Assembly (NCBI GenBank): GCA_030272155.1 | Contig: CP126202.1 | Coordinates: forward strand, 4,299,501 to 4,363,500 | Reading direction: 5' to 3' | Length of the DNA stretch: 64,000 nt | Origin: Tetradesmus obliquus | Taxonomy: Eukaryota; Chlorophyta; Chlorophyceae; Sphaeropleales; Scenedesmaceae | Position numbers and translations under genes: made by a program | Shown: positions 50,001 through 62,047 of the stretch, piece by piece | How positions within the stretch are numbered: the first letter of the stretch is position 1 | Layout: each line of letters opens with the position of its first letter | The notes under the pieces: generated by a model | What the model saw: only the letters and a program-made list of their open reading frames with translations | Told to the model about the DNA's origin: nothing | The model's database searches: none

Positions 50001-53000
50001 GCGCTGCGCCGCAGCAGCCCCAGCCGCAGCGCAGCCGCCATCAGCAGCTCGCGGCGTGCTGCGCGGCGGGCGGCGCGGCGGCTGGCGGCGCCTGTGGAGC
50101 AAAGGAGTGAGGGAGAGCATATGGCAGCGGCAGCAGTGCAGCGTGGTCAAGAGCAGTACAGGATAAGGGGTTTCTCTGAAGCCTGTGGAGCTGCGTACAT
50201 GCCTTGTGAAGAAGTCAATCTAGGGCATAGCTAGCAATTGGTGTCTCTGTCTTGCCGGCACTGGGCTGTAAGGTGTGCAGCAAGCTGCACTGAATTGGTT
50301 TCTTTATCCTTATCAGCACCTAGGCTGAGCATACGCAGATGTCAACCTGTTGCTATCTGCGTGACACGCCGTCTCCTTCTTTACCAGGGCACAGCACGAA
50401 CAAATAGGCCCAAAGTCCTGGGTAACATCTGCTGGTTGGTAGTAACATCTATGTGACACGCCACCCACCTTCAACGTCCCAGCCGTCGATGTCAGCCGCC
50501 CCTCCCAGGTCCTCGTACGTCATCCCTCCGACCACTTAGTCAGAGCATAAACACACAAATCCAGCCCAACCTGCTACTACCTGCATCGGTTTAGGCTTAG
50601 GGTTTAGGCCTACCTTCGACATCCCAGCCGTCAATGTCAGCCGCCCCTCCCAGGTCCTCGTCAGCATCCTCTTCATCGTCATCTGCGTCATCCTCTGCTG
50701 CTGCTAACGCCTCCTCATCAGGGCCCTCCCGGTCCAGCACTGACAGGCAGTAGCGCCACAACCTGGTAGGGAGGGGAAATGCACACAGCAGCAGGGTCTG
50801 GTGAGTGAGCAGCACTAAGCAGTGTTGAAGGTTCACACCAGCAGCAGCACTGACAGTAGCGCCACAGCCTGTTTGGGGGGAATAGGAGGCGGCACAGGGC
50901 AGCACAACACGCAGCAGCAGGCCGAGCGTTACACTGTACGCAGCGCCACAGTCCAGCAGGGGCAAAAAGGAAATGCGGCAGGTTCAGCGCTTTTAGGCAT
51001 GCCCATTTGTTGAATAAGTGCATAATCGCGCATCACATCATGCCCTGCACATCCCAAGCCAGCACAGGCGCGGCCACTCACTTGTTCAGCAGGGTCATGC
51101 TGGGCAGCAGCCTTGGTGCAGCAGCCGCCAGCGCAGCCGCCGCCTCGCTGCTGCCAGCGCCATCCTCAGCCGCCGCCACGTTTCCTGCAAGGCTCGTCAC
51201 GCTTCCTGCAAGGAACACGTGGTCCAGCAGCAGCCGCCCCGCCAGATCCTGCAAGGTGGGGATGCCTGCTGCCACCTGATCTGCCAGATCAGCCGGGATC
51301 TCGTTTCCTGCAAGGCCTAAACCGCCCAGCCCGCCATAACCTGCTGCCACGTCAGCGCCACCGCCAGCTTGCAGGAGCTGCTCCGGCCTCACCAGCTGCT
51401 CTGCAGCGCCGCTGTCAAGCAGAGCCTCAAGCACCCGCATGAAGTTGGTGCGGCTCTGCACAAAGGCGGGTACTGCTGCCGCGCTGTGCTGCGCGGAGCG
51501 CTGCTGCCACAGCAGCGAGGTGTTGGTGGTGTGCAGCAGCAGCTGCATGATCTCCGGGCCCAGCTCGCGGCCCGCAAGGCTTTGCTGCAGCAGTGTCTGC
51601 AGCGGCAAAGATAGGGACAGCACAACACGGGTCGTTTTGTGTGGTCACATGGTGTTCATCGTGAGGTGGCACAACCAGGCGACTATGTTGGAATGCACCA
51701 GATCTCCCCTCATTAGAACTAGCTGCAGCTTGGCGGCCTGCGCATCCCTCTGGCTTCGCCCACCTGGTACGCCTTGGCCGCCTGCTTGTCCTTAACAGCT
51801 TATCCGCACAATCTACTAAAACGGCTGCTGGGACACCTGCCGGCCCCCTTGATGACTGCTCACCTGGCATACCTTGGCCACCTGCTTGTCCCTGGACAGC
51901 TCGTCAGCACAATCTGCTACAACGGCTGCCCGGACACCTGCCGGGCCCGTCACGCCTCACCCACCTGGCACGCTTTGGCGACCTGCTTGTCTCGTGACAA
52001 CTCGCCAGCACAATTGACTAAAACAGCCGCCTGGACACCTGCAAGCCTATTCTCAAGTGCTCACCTGGCATGCCTTGGCGATCTGCTTGTCCCTTGACTG
52101 CTCGTCAGCACAGCCTGCTGCAAGAGCTGCCTCGCCACCTGCTGCTGGTCCGCTTTAAAATGCTCACCTGGCACGCCTTGGCAACCTGCTTGTCTTGGAA
52201 AAAGCTCGTCAGCACAACCTGCTACAGCGCTGCCTGGCCACCTGCTAGGCCCCTCCCGCCTCACCCACCTGGCACGCCTTGGCCACCTGCTTGTCCCGTG
52301 ACAGCTCGTCCGCGCCCGCCGTGACCAGCACGCGCACGCGTTGCAGGCACGCCAGCAGGCTCAGCAGCGCATCAGGCGCCTCCCCAGGGCTAGTTGCCAG
52401 GTCAGCCACGCCCTCAGCCAGCTCGGCTGCACGCAGCTTGCCGACTGCTGCTGCTGCTGAGGCGAGCTTGGCAGCGCTGGCGGCGCAGCAGCTGTGCAGC
52501 ACCTGACGCCCGATCTCCTGCAAACATGATGTGGCGCGGGCGGCGAGAACAACATGCCGTTGAGTGCATTGTCGTGGCTCTAGCTGCTGAAAGACAGCAA
52601 CTGCTGGATTCCAAGTGTTGCACAGGCTGATGCAGTTGCAGCAGCTGTGCAGCACTTGGCGCCCATTCTCCTGCAGGCAGGCATTGGAAATGCCGACATT
52701 GGCAAGGCAGACATTTGCAAGGAGCAGGTCAGAACGGCAAAGGATATTTGAGCTAGGAGAGCTGTGCTTGCAAGGCACAACCGTGTGGAACTATTCTATT
52801 GCTAAAGCAATGCACCAACATAGGGCGGTGCAAACTGGCAGACACACTACTCCAGCCTAACTGTGTCAGCACACCTGTAGAGCGGCAGGTCCGTTCTTGC
52901 TGGCATGCACCAGCACCGCAGCTGCCTCGTTGACCAGGGGCAGGTGGCTGTGGCGCTGCAGCAGGCCATCGGCCTGCAAGGGGGCGGCAGCGCAGCACGC

Positions 53001-56000
53001 AGTAACAGAGGGTTTGAGCAGGCTGATTCACCCAAACATCTTGATCTATCCATTACAGGTGTGCTGCATTCATGTCAATGTAAACTTCCAAGTGCTCTGC
53101 TCTGCGATTGCACATAACAGATGCATCGCCCATCCCTTGACGCACAAACTAGCAAACAATAATGCACCGGCCGCACCTGCTGCAGCAGCGCCCTGTAGCC
53201 CTCCTCTTGCTTGCTCAGCAGGAACTGCTCCAGCCGCAGGAAGGGAGGGATGGCCAGCAGCGGCGCAGCCTGCGGGGCAGCAGCACATAACATGGCACGC
53301 GGTGAGGTCTCGGTTACACAGGCTGTTATATGTTGTAGGTGATTTTGCACTTTGCTCCAGCCGCAAGAAGGGCGGGATGGCCAGCAGCGGGGCAGCCTGC
53401 AAGACAGCAGCATGAGAACAGTCCTTGGTCAGCTCTCAGGTGACTTGGACTTTTACGGGTTGGTATATGCAGCGCCTTGCACTGCAAAGTAAGCCGCTTT
53501 TTCTGCAGTGCATAAGTTAGAGCGCCAGGAACGCTGCTCAACAACGTGACTAGGGAACACGTCTGCTGCCTGTGAAACACAGCAGCGGACAGTGATGCTT
53601 ATTTGATGAATTTCCGCACACAACATATGCGGTCACGCAGTATGCCAACCCACACTCACCACTGCAGCCTCTGCCTGGAACTGCGTCAGCAGCACAGGCA
53701 GCTTCTGGCTCAGCGCCACAGTCACATCCTGCTGCGCCTCCGCATCAATGCCACCAGCAGCAGCAGCAGCGCCGGCTGGCGCTGCCCTACCCCGGCCCTT
53801 GCGACCAGCAGCTGTAGCAGGAGGGTGCACAGACCTGCAGGAGCGGCAGTGGCAGGACAAGTGGCAGATGGCAGATGTCGGCTGCTGCTGGCTTGTCATG
53901 ACATCAAGTCCTGACCAGTGCAGCAGAGCTGCACTTGAAACCTCATAAACGACACATGGTGTGCACAAACGCCGACAGCAACATTTGCTTTGCTGGCCTG
54001 CCGACACCACACCAGCTCACCAGACAACATGCCAGAATCGATGCCTAGCACTTTTGGCCCACATAATTGCCGAAGCAGCAGCAGCTGCTATCATGCCCTT
54101 CAGCATGCTGCCTACAATCGCACGTACACGCACGCACCTGTACACGGAGCCAGCCAGCAGCGCAGCCAGGTTTGCATTGCCCTGGCGGCCGCGCAGCTCC
54201 CCTGCCCCCTCATCTGCTAGACAGTCAGCCAGTGCGCCCACATCACCCAGCACCTGCAGCAGCAGACACATAAGTTGAACCAAAAGCAGGACGCAGCCAA
54301 ACGCAAAACAGCAAGCAAGGACACCACACTGATGCTCCTGCTGTTGCTGGCAGTGCTGCTGCTGTGCAGGTGTCAAACAGCTGTACAACATGTCAACAGC
54401 CCAGCAACCTGTTCTGCAACAAACCTGCGGCAAGTGCTTCCACAGTGCATCCACCAGGTCCAACCGCAGCAGGCCCTCAATATAACACCACATCCCGGTG
54501 GTGCTGCTGCTGCTGCAGTACAGCCCAACACATCAAGCCAAACCACTGTTTCAACCCCACCTGTGGCATGTGCTCCCACAGTGCATCAACCAAGTCCACC
54601 ACCCGCAGCAGGCTCAGCATGGAAAGCACACCACCAGGGCCGGCAGCAGACTGCGATGACTGCTCCGCCGCAGCGACGTTGCCCGCCTGCATAACACAGG
54701 AACAAAGCATGTCAAGTCGAGTTCCTCACTGCAAATACAAGCTAGCACTGCCCACAACTTCAGTCCATGGTGCATGTGATGTGACAGGCACACTTGGAGA
54801 CAGCAGAAGTGGGCTGCACATGCAGGCACAAACACAAGCAGGGCATGTGCAGGCAGTTGGTGCATACATCAAGCGATGCTGCACCCAGCCAACTTTCAAA
54901 AATTCTAACAGCTAATGCTAACAGCTACTGCCAAAGCCTACCGGTGGTGACATGCCTGCCATGACTGCCAGCAGCCCAGCCAGCTGCAGCTGCTGCTGCC
55001 ATGCACCACACAGCAAGCCTGCATAGCTGCCAGCAGCTAGTTGCAGCATCCGAGCTCACCTGTGGTGACATGCCTGCCATGACTGCCAGCAGCCCAGCCA
55101 GCTGCAGCTGCTGTGGGTCCTGCAGCATGCCAGCAGCAGCTGCAGCAGCAGCAGACTGCCCAGCAGCAGCCTTGCCCTTGCTGCCAGCCTTGCCTTTGGC
55201 GCTCTTGGAGCGGCCTGCGGCAGCATCTGCTGTCGCCTGCAAGCAGGACATGCAAGCACCGACGCGTCGGTATGTGGCAGCCAGATGCAATCCTGTCTAG
55301 CAGCAAGCTGCAAACATACCAACACAATAAGCGCTGCCGCAATCCCATTGCGTGTAAAGCAGATGTTGCGCAAGAACCCTAGTCTCACCTGCAGTGCATC
55401 GGCCGCTTTGCTGACTGCAGTGCGGCCGTGCTCCTCCAGCAGCTGCCACTTCTTTCCCCCCCAGCCGCTGCTGCGCAAACGATCCAGATCATTGAAAGTA
55501 AGAGACAACAGCACTTTGACCCACATGCAGTGCATCGGCAGCCTTGCTGACTGCAGCGCGGCCGTGCTCCTCCAGCAGCTGCACCGCCAGCCCCGCAGCA
55601 CCGATACAAAACAACATATCATGATTGCGGTAACAGATAACAGCCCCTGTGACCCACCTGCAAAGCATCGGCTGCCTTGCTCACGGCAGCGCGGCCATGC
55701 TCCTCAAGCAGCTGCACCGCAAGCCCAGCAGCGGCGCGCCGCAGCGCCGCATTCTCCTGGCTGAGCACGGCAAACACGTCAGACACGGCCTGCAAGCAGA
55801 CGGGAACAGAACAGTCAAACAGGAACGGTTACATTTGGCGCAATACAGCCAGCCCTAACCTCTCAGCCCGCAGCAGCACGTCGCAGCGCCGCATTCTCCT
55901 GGCTGAGCACAGCGAACACGTCAGACACGGCCTGCGCACAAACAAAGAACATGACAGACAGACGAGAGCATATCATGTTGGCCCATCAAGACCAGCCCTG

Positions 56001-59000
56001 ATCTTGCACACAACCAGCCATGCCCACCAAGCCCTGCATACTCAAACCACTACTTGTCCACCTTACATGTGTGCACGCGCTTTGCAATCATGCAGCCCAC
56101 CACCCACCTCGTGCTTGAGCACGCCGTGCTGCACCAGCAACATGTGAAAACCACAGCAAGCCGACACATGCGCTGTGCAGGACCGTTCAATGCAGCCCTC
56201 CACCCACCTCGTGCTTCAGCACGCCGTGCTGCACCAGCTGCGCCAGCAGCCGCAGCGCCGCTGCCGCCACGCCCTCATCAATGTCGCTCATGAGCTCAGT
56301 GAAGCGCGTGGTGAAGCGCGCCGCAAATTCGTGCAGGCGCGGCACGTTCTCGCTGCACAGGAGAAGGCAACACAGGTGGAAGAGGTATTCAGCAGCAGCA
56401 AGGCAGGTGTAACAGCAGGGCAGCCATGCTTAGGAGCAGCGTGGCAAATGTGTCGCCTCTGCAACCATTGTGTTGGATACCTTCGCGGCGCACTGCGGCA
56501 GCAGCAACATTAAGGTGAAAGAATTTCTTTGCACAGCTCATGAGCTCGGTGAAGCGCGTGGTGAAGCGCGCGGCAAACTCATGCAGGCGCGGCACGTTCG
56601 CTGCGAGGAACAGAAACAACACAGGAACAACGCTGCTTAGCAGCGCCGCGGTAGGTGCTTAGGCATGCCAGCCATGCTCAGGAGCAGCGTAGAACATTTG
56701 TTGCTTGCTTAGCATCCTCGCGGATACATGTGCGGACACTGTGACAGCAGCAGCATCAGTGTGAATGAACTATCTTGCCCAGCTGATGAGCTCGGTGAAG
56801 CGCGTGGTGAAGCGCGCAGCAAACTCGTGCAGCCGCGGCACGTTCTCGCTGCACAGGAGAAGGTAATAGATGTGGAAGAGGTGTTCAGCAGCAGCAAGGC
56901 AGGTGTAACAGCAGGGCAGCCATGCTTAGGAGCAGCGTGGCAAATGTGTCGCCTCTGCAACCATTGTGTTGGATAACTTTGCAGCGCACTGCGGCAGCAG
57001 CAACGTCAAGGTGAAGGCATTTCTTTGCACAGCTCATGAGCTCCGTGAAGCGTGTGGTGAAGCGCGCCGCAAACTCGTGCAGGCGCGGCACGTTCTTGCT
57101 GCAAGCGACAAGAACAGAACAAGAAGAATGTTGCGCAGAAGCACCCCGACGGATCTTTAGGCATGGCAGCCTTTCTTAGGAGCAGCCTGGAACATACTGG
57201 TTGCTTGAAACCGTCATGGCAGATACCTATGTGGCACAATGTGACAGCAGCAACGTCAGGGTCAAGGCAGCTCTTCTTCTTGCCCAGGTGAATATGTCTG
57301 CAAAGCTCACCTGTCCTCATAAAGTTCGGAGATCGCCGCCACCGCCTTGCCGCTTACCAGCGAACTCTCGTTGGCCAACATCAACAACTGTAAAACCAAA
57401 TATTCTCACGCTTGGACTGTCCTCCAAGATGCCCGGCAAAGCCTACCTGTCCTCGTACAGCGAGGAAACAGCCGCCACCGCCTTGCCCCGCACCAGCGGG
57501 CTCTTGTCACTCAACGCTAATGAAGACAGCAGACAACAATGCGATTCATCACATGCACAGCAAGCCCTGCAGCACCCACCTGTCTTCATAGAGTGCGGAG
57601 ATTGCTGCCACCGCCTTGCCCCGCACCAGCGGGCTCTTGTCGCTCAGCGCCCAGCCCAGGTACTTGAGGTAGGTGTCTGCCAGGAACTCTGTGGGCAGCT
57701 CTGCGATCCAGCACCCGATGGACTCAATCACGATTGCGCGGATGCCGTCATCCACGTCCCTGAAAAGGTAGCCGGAGAGCACGCGGCAGGCATGAGGTGA
57801 GCGAAGCAGGCGTGTGTGCATACCTGCAGGTGCGCCGGCATGCACGAAGCAAAGTGGTGGTTGGTGCTGCTGCAAACACAGCAGCTATGGTCGCAAAGCA
57901 ATGGCAATGCCAACCGTGCAGACCTGCATGAAACCGTCAACAACAGAAGCTAGACTTGCGAGCCCAAAAGAGGCTGTTCCGACCTGCATGAGCTTTACAA
58001 GATGATAGCTGCGTGCTGGTTGCATGTCCACACTTGTGCCCCTGAAACTGGAGCTGGACACGCTGGCGAGGTGAAGCTACATGCGGTCATGGCTTTAAGC
58101 GGGTATATAGCGAAATTGGATGTCCGTGCGCCGCACCTGAACCTGTGGCTGAAGACACCCGTGAACGTGACACTCCTGAAGTTGCGCAGGTCCTCCACAC
58201 GCGCGTGGCAGCGGTCCAGCGTGCGCCGCAGCGCCGCAGCAGCAGGGTTCATGCCGGCGCCACCCTGCAGACCACAAAATACAACTGTTAGCGCGGCCGC
58301 TAAATGTGACACCTTTGCTTACTGAGGTGGCAGCGGTCCAGCGTGCGCCGCAGCGCCGCAGCAGCAGGGTTCATGCCGGCGCCACCCTGCAGACCACAAG
58401 ATACAACTGTTACTGGGCTTTGAAATGTGGAATCATTTATTATTAAGGTGGCAGCGTTCCAGCATGCGCGGCAGCGCCGTAGCAGCAGGATTCATGCCAG
58501 CGCCACCTTGTGGCCCACAGAGGAAAGCGGACTCGGTGATTGTGCTCTCTGTATCGCAAGGACAGCCGCGCTCCATAATAAGAACAGCATGATATTGAAC
58601 CAGGCATGCAAGCACGCAATAACATTCCACTGCCGAGCCCACCCAGAGATCAGAATTGTCACACCGCTCGTCCCTCTCACACACCTGGCTCTTCTTCTTT
58701 TCTTCTGCGTCCAGCTGGAACTTGGCCAGCTCGCGCCCACCACATCAAACAAAGATACACAAGAATCAGCCTTCACACAAACACACCTTGCTCTTCTTCT
58801 TCTCCTCTGCGTCCAGCTGGAACTTGGCCAGCTCGCGGCTCTTGGTGAGCCCAGCAGACACGGCGATCCAGCTGCTGACAAGCTGGGAGGCTGTCAGCGT
58901 GGCAGCATGGCGGAAGCTGCGCACGGTGGAGCTGCGCAGCACATACACAAAGCCAACAACAGGCAGCAGTTGAAAATTTTGTGTGTGAGAGAACGTGAGA

Positions 59001-62000
59001 GATGCTGACCAGTTGAGAGGCGGTTAGCGTGGCAGCGTGGCGAAAGCTGCGCACGGTGGAGCTGCGCGGGCACATACACAAAGCCAACAACAGGCAGCAG
59101 TTGAAAAATTTGTGTGTGAGAGAACGTGAGAGATGCTGACCAGCTGGGACGCGGTCAGCGTGGCGGCGGGGCGGAAGCTGCGCATGATGGAGCTGCGCTT
59201 CAGACAAACCACCACAACCACATGCAACAAAGTAAAGAGTGAGAAGAACAGATACGAGTTCAGTGTAGCAGGCACAATGGTCTGACAATACGTCGCATGT
59301 TTTCTGCAGCTGCTTTGAGCATTTCATCAGACGTGCCTGCACGCAACAAAGGAGCGTCACAAGGAGCGCCAGCCGAAACAGGCAGCCGCCACAGCACCGA
59401 CACGAGGCAGTAAGCTGAAGCACTCACATGTTGAGCGCAGTCACCAGCCGCACCAGCTTGTCGTTCAGCTCAAAGTCGTCATACAGCAGGTCGGCAGCAG
59501 CCAGCCCGCGCAGCAGCCGGTCCCAGAAGATGCAGTAGTGCCCGGCAAAGCCGCGCCCGCTGCGCGCGCTGCGCAGCACCTCAACGCCGCCCTCATCCTG
59601 CAATGATGCGGCAAGTTGCAGCGAGATTACAGGCAGCAGCAGCAGCAGCAGCGGCACAAGTCAGCAGGTTGCAGGATGCTGTGCAGCACCTTCATGCCGC
59701 TCTCACCCTGTGGGTTAGACAGTTAGAATCACGGACACAGGCGACAGCCGCAGCAGGGTGCGTAGCATGATGGGATGGCGCACACCACCAGCTGCTGCAC
59801 TACTGCAGTATACATACGATGTTGCTGGATCTTGCTGCGCAGCACCTCAACGCCGCCCTCATCCTGTGAAAAAAACGGTGTGAGGCACGGTGAGACATGC
59901 ATACACGCAGCAGCAGCAGCAGCATCAGAAGGGTGCGTCAGCACTATGGCGGGCCCAGACAACCGGCTGCTGCACTACTGCATTGTGACGGTAGAGATGC
60001 AGGGGACAGCAGCTAAACCGACTTGGTGACTCATCAACTGCGCATGCTGCTGGAACGCACATGCAGCAGCAGGCAAGGCTGAACAACAGGCTATACAAAC
60101 GTGTGCATGCCCAAAACACATCCACAGGCAGTAGCACCACCACCACCCGCAGCAGCAGCGAGTGCCCCGGCTCACCTCCACTGCCTCACACAGGCGTGAT
60201 GCCAGCTGGTCCACCTCCCCTCCCTCCACCTCGTCCTGGTGCCGAAATGAAACAGTAGCTGCGCCAGACTTGGTGACTCATCGACTGCTGGTTATGCTAA
60301 GCCGGCAACATGAGTCACATGGCACGCCATATCCAACAATGCTGAACAACTGGCGGTACAGCGCAACACATACATACACGGTGTCCCGCGCTGCCGCCGC
60401 CGCCGCCGCCGCAGCAGCAGCAGCAGCAGCAAGTGCCCCTGCTCACCTCCACTGCCTCACACAGGCGTGAAGCCAGCCGGTCCACCTCCCCTCCCTCCAC
60501 CTCATCCTCAGTCACCTCCTGGTCACAGCCAGCCACCTGCAGGCACCAGGCACAGCAACAACAACAAACATTCAACACCATGCATGAGCATGCATGTTGG
60601 TACGGCCTGGCATGCACACATCATGTAACATGCGGCAGGATTGTGCATGAGCTTGCATGCAGAGCAAGCAACACAATAACACAGCAAGACAACTGCATTA
60701 GTGCATACTATATATCTCGTGCCTTGCACAACATCGCCTTGTTAACCTGGCGCCCCCGTACAAACGACAGCATGTCAGCGTGAGCCTGTCGCGCGTGCGA
60801 AAGGCGCGCACATACATGCTGTTGCGTGCAGCGTTGACAAGGTTGAGCTGTACTTCAAAAGGTGCCAGACATGCACCTTGCAGCATGCTGCGTTTCTACA
60901 TTGCAAAAAAAGCTGCTGAGTCAGCAGCAGTAGCAGCAGCAGCAGCAGCGCTGCCTGAGGTGTAGGCTGTGCTGCTGTATGCAGGCACTAATGCGGGTAG
61001 AACCAGGCCACTGCTACTGCCATTGCTGCTGCTGCACAGCGGGATCACGCATGCGCACTTGCACAAGCAGCGTCATCAGCTCTGCTGCTGCTGCAGCGCG
61101 GTTGTCCTTGTAGCGCTCAATCCACTCCTGCAGGCAGACACAGGCAGCACCAAAATCTAATAAGCATCAGCGCATGAACCCACTTTCCATGTTGCACAGA
61201 CTGCCAGTCACAGAACAATGCAAAGCTGGATTTAATATCAACCTGTGGGTTTGCTGCTGCTGCTGTACGTATCCTTGGACTCTTGCTAGCGCAAGCATGT
61301 ACGTGGCAAAAGTGCAAGAATCACAACTGTGATATTGGCTGCTTCATCGTGCTGCAAGAGAACATCACTGCTGCGAAGATCGCGCTGCTGCAGCAGACCA
61401 CTGCTTGCCAAGGTTGCTTGAACAGGCAGCACCTGGAGCCCGCCAGGTTGCAGGAAACTGCCACTGCTCACCTCCACTGCCTTGTCAATGGCATTGCTGT
61501 GCTTGAGGATGACATCTGCATGGTAGGAGGCAATGTATGCGTGAGTTTCTTCGCAATCTGTGCTGAACATGCTGCCAGCAGCAACTGCTGCTGCGCTGTG
61601 ATGATGTGCTCACCCAGCAGAGACAGGTCATGCAGGTCCACATTGGCTGCTAGCGTATGCTGCCTCTTGCGCGCTGGCGCTGCATGCTGGTCACCCCTTT
61701 CAGCTGCTTTAGGCGCCTGCAAGTATAAAAGCACCAACAAGGTTAGCTGAGGCATCTGCAGGCGCACATCACACGCAGCAGCAGAACATCCTGCAGCAGG
61801 CCTGCACGGTAATTGCTCACCCTGCGTTTGGTTCCAGCTGCTGCTGCTGTCTTCTTTTGATCATCATCAGAGCTATCCCATCCGTCATCACTGCAGCCAT
61901 GCAACAAAGCGAGCGTATGAGCCTGCTGCCCGTGCTGTGCTGTTTGGACTTTACACCAGCCACATGAACATCAGCGGCTTACTGGTCGCCATCATCGACT

Positions 62001-62047
62001 TCTTTGTAGCTTTTAGCTTCTGTCGCTGCACGTTTAGCGCGTGCCAT
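45470..62047 (-). CDS. SCC3: Cohesin subunit SCC3/STAG
   Basis: HEAT-repeat cohesin subunit that binds the kleisin and DNA for sister-chromatid cohesion. The start ATG is at 62047; the first exons 62047-61983, 61890-61821, 61716-61614, 61557-61472 and 61127-61059 join in phase to give an acidic N-terminus (MARAKRAATEAKSYKEVDDG) and then EEWIERYKDNRAAAAAELM. STAG signatures: VAGCDQEVTEDE (~60530), FWDRLLRGLAAADLLYDDFE (~59540), TVRSFRHAATLTASQLV (~58930), FTGVFSHRFR (~58160), DVDDGIRAIVIESIGCWIAE with YLKYLGWALSDKSPLVRGKA (~57765-57585), and LHEFAARFTTRFTELMSDID (~56350). HEAT-like exons continue to ~47770, followed by a long Lys/Arg, Ala and acidic low-complexity C-terminus (47038-46385 and ~46095-45470; stop TGA at 45470). 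About 26 exons; most have partial tandem copies nearby. An extra exon around 47310-47163 (TWPAKDGKRCSVQVLLDVL) is possible. Family call is firm; internal exon limits are approximate. Confidence 0.92.
47510..48302 (-). repeat. Array of partial copies of an SCC3 exon
   Basis: The full exon (about 48027-47773) codes GHNLSQGPLRGMFTSGIAWA at one end and AVEDLKDFLKALQ at the other. Its 5' part is copied near 48302-48225 and 48170-48095 (upstream in gene order), and its 3' part near 47640-47515 (EAIEDLRDFLKALQ). Copies thus sit on both sides of the exon, each carrying the splice site of its own end. Confidence 0.92.
48385..48690 (-). repeat. Duplicated SCC3 exon 3' end
   Basis: EEAAMQEEAGAEEQPGDSLQ through SHRIASLYSGG with its donor (about 48715-48615) has a second copy at about 48480-48375, split from the first by ~130 bases. 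Confidence 0.88.
49095..49990 (-). repeat. Six-copy array of an SCC3 exon 3' end
   Basis: The segment coding PGFSWLLARLATLLEGRQPA with its donor (CGGTGAG or similar) recurs near 49955-49895, 49800-49760, 49550-49490, 49430-49375, 49310-49235 and 49170-49105, with variable lengths of exon. Intron pieces with AAGAAGAAGCA-like text recur between them. The copy at 49955-49895 belongs to the complete exon (50092-49895). Confidence 0.9.
50465..50905 (-). repeat. Partial copies at both ends of an SCC3 exon
   Basis: The exon at about 50763-50613 codes LWRYCLSVLDREGPDEE to GAADIDGWDVEG. Its 5' end is copied near 50870-50845 (LWRYCQ) and its 3' end near 50512-50470. Confidence 0.85.
51760..52312 (-). 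repeat. Six-copy array of an SCC3 exon 3' end
   Basis: The segment coding ELSRDKQVAKACQ with its GTGAG donor recurs about every 100 bases near 52310, 52210, 52105, 52005, 51905 and 51795. The first belongs to the complete exon (about 52520-52270). Spacers also resemble one another (GGTCCAGGTGTCCAGGC-like and Leu/Ala codons), so the whole ~100-bp unit was amplified. Confidence 0.93.
52500..52675 (-). repeat. Duplicated SCC3 exon start
   Basis: EIGRQVLHSCCAA with its acceptor (about 52520-52480) has a copy ENGRQVLHSCCNC at about 52673-52635. Confidence 0.88.
53175..53405 (-). repeat. Duplicated SCC3 exon start
   Basis: AAPLLAIPPFLRLEQ with its acceptor occurs at about 53275-53230 (complete exon) and at about 53400-53350. 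Confidence 0.9.
54420..55110 (-). repeat. Duplicated SCC3 exon 3' ends
   Basis: VDLVDALWEHMPQV (about 54610-54565) has a copy LDLVDALWKHLPQV (about 54470-54425). Separately, QLQLAGLLAVMAGMSP with its donor (about 55110-55062) is copied at about 54990-54945. Confidence 0.88.
55385..55940 (-). repeat. Partial copies on both sides of an SCC3 exon
   Basis: The full exon at about 55793-55662 codes AVSDVFAVLSQENAALRRAA to AAVSKAADALQ. Its 5' end is copied at about 55934-55880 and its 3' end (LLEEHGRAAVSKAADALQ) at about 55590-55525 and 55440-55392. In each case the splice site of that end is kept. Confidence 0.92.
56100..57105 (-). repeat. Array of an SCC3 exon start with intron
   Basis: NVPRLHEFAARFTTRFTELM recurs near 57095-57035, 56845-56785, 56605-56540 and 56355-56210 (complete exon). 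Intron text is shared over ~75 bases between 56406-56480 and 56899-56974, almost without change. The exon end (GVLKHE) is also copied near 56125-56105. Confidence 0.93.
57300..57645 (-). repeat. Copies of an SCC3 exon 3' end
   Basis: SDKSPLVRGKAVAAISALYE with its donor (about 57640-57585) has a copy with text like SDKSPLVRGKAVAAVSSLYE at about 57515-57450 and a shorter third at about 57360-57310. Confidence 0.85.
58190..58510 (-). repeat. Three copies of an SCC3 exon start
   Basis: GGAGMNPAAAALRRTLDRC with its acceptor recurs near 58270-58215 (complete exon), 58390-58325 and 58508-58446. The unit is about 120 bp. Confidence 0.93.
58685..59200 (-). repeat. Partial copies on both sides of an SCC3 exon
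   Basis: The exon at about 58935-58790 codes SSTVRSFRHAATLTASQLV to ELAKFQLDAEEKKKS. Its 5' half is copied at about 59070-59005 and 59197-59138 together with ~110 bases of intron, and its 3' end at about 58735-58685. Confidence 0.93.
59690..59870 (-). repeat. Duplicated SCC3 exon start
   Basis: DEGGVEVLRS with its acceptor (complete exon from ~59603) has a copy at about 59866-59830 and a more diverged remnant near 59712-59690. Confidence 0.85.
60170..60540 (-). repeat. Duplicated SCC3 exon 3' end
   Basis: DEVEGGEVDRLASRLCEAVE with its donor (about 60512-60446) has a copy reading DQLASRLCEAVE at about 60235-60173; flanking intron with CAGCAGC and GTGTTGC also resembles. Confidence 0.9.
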
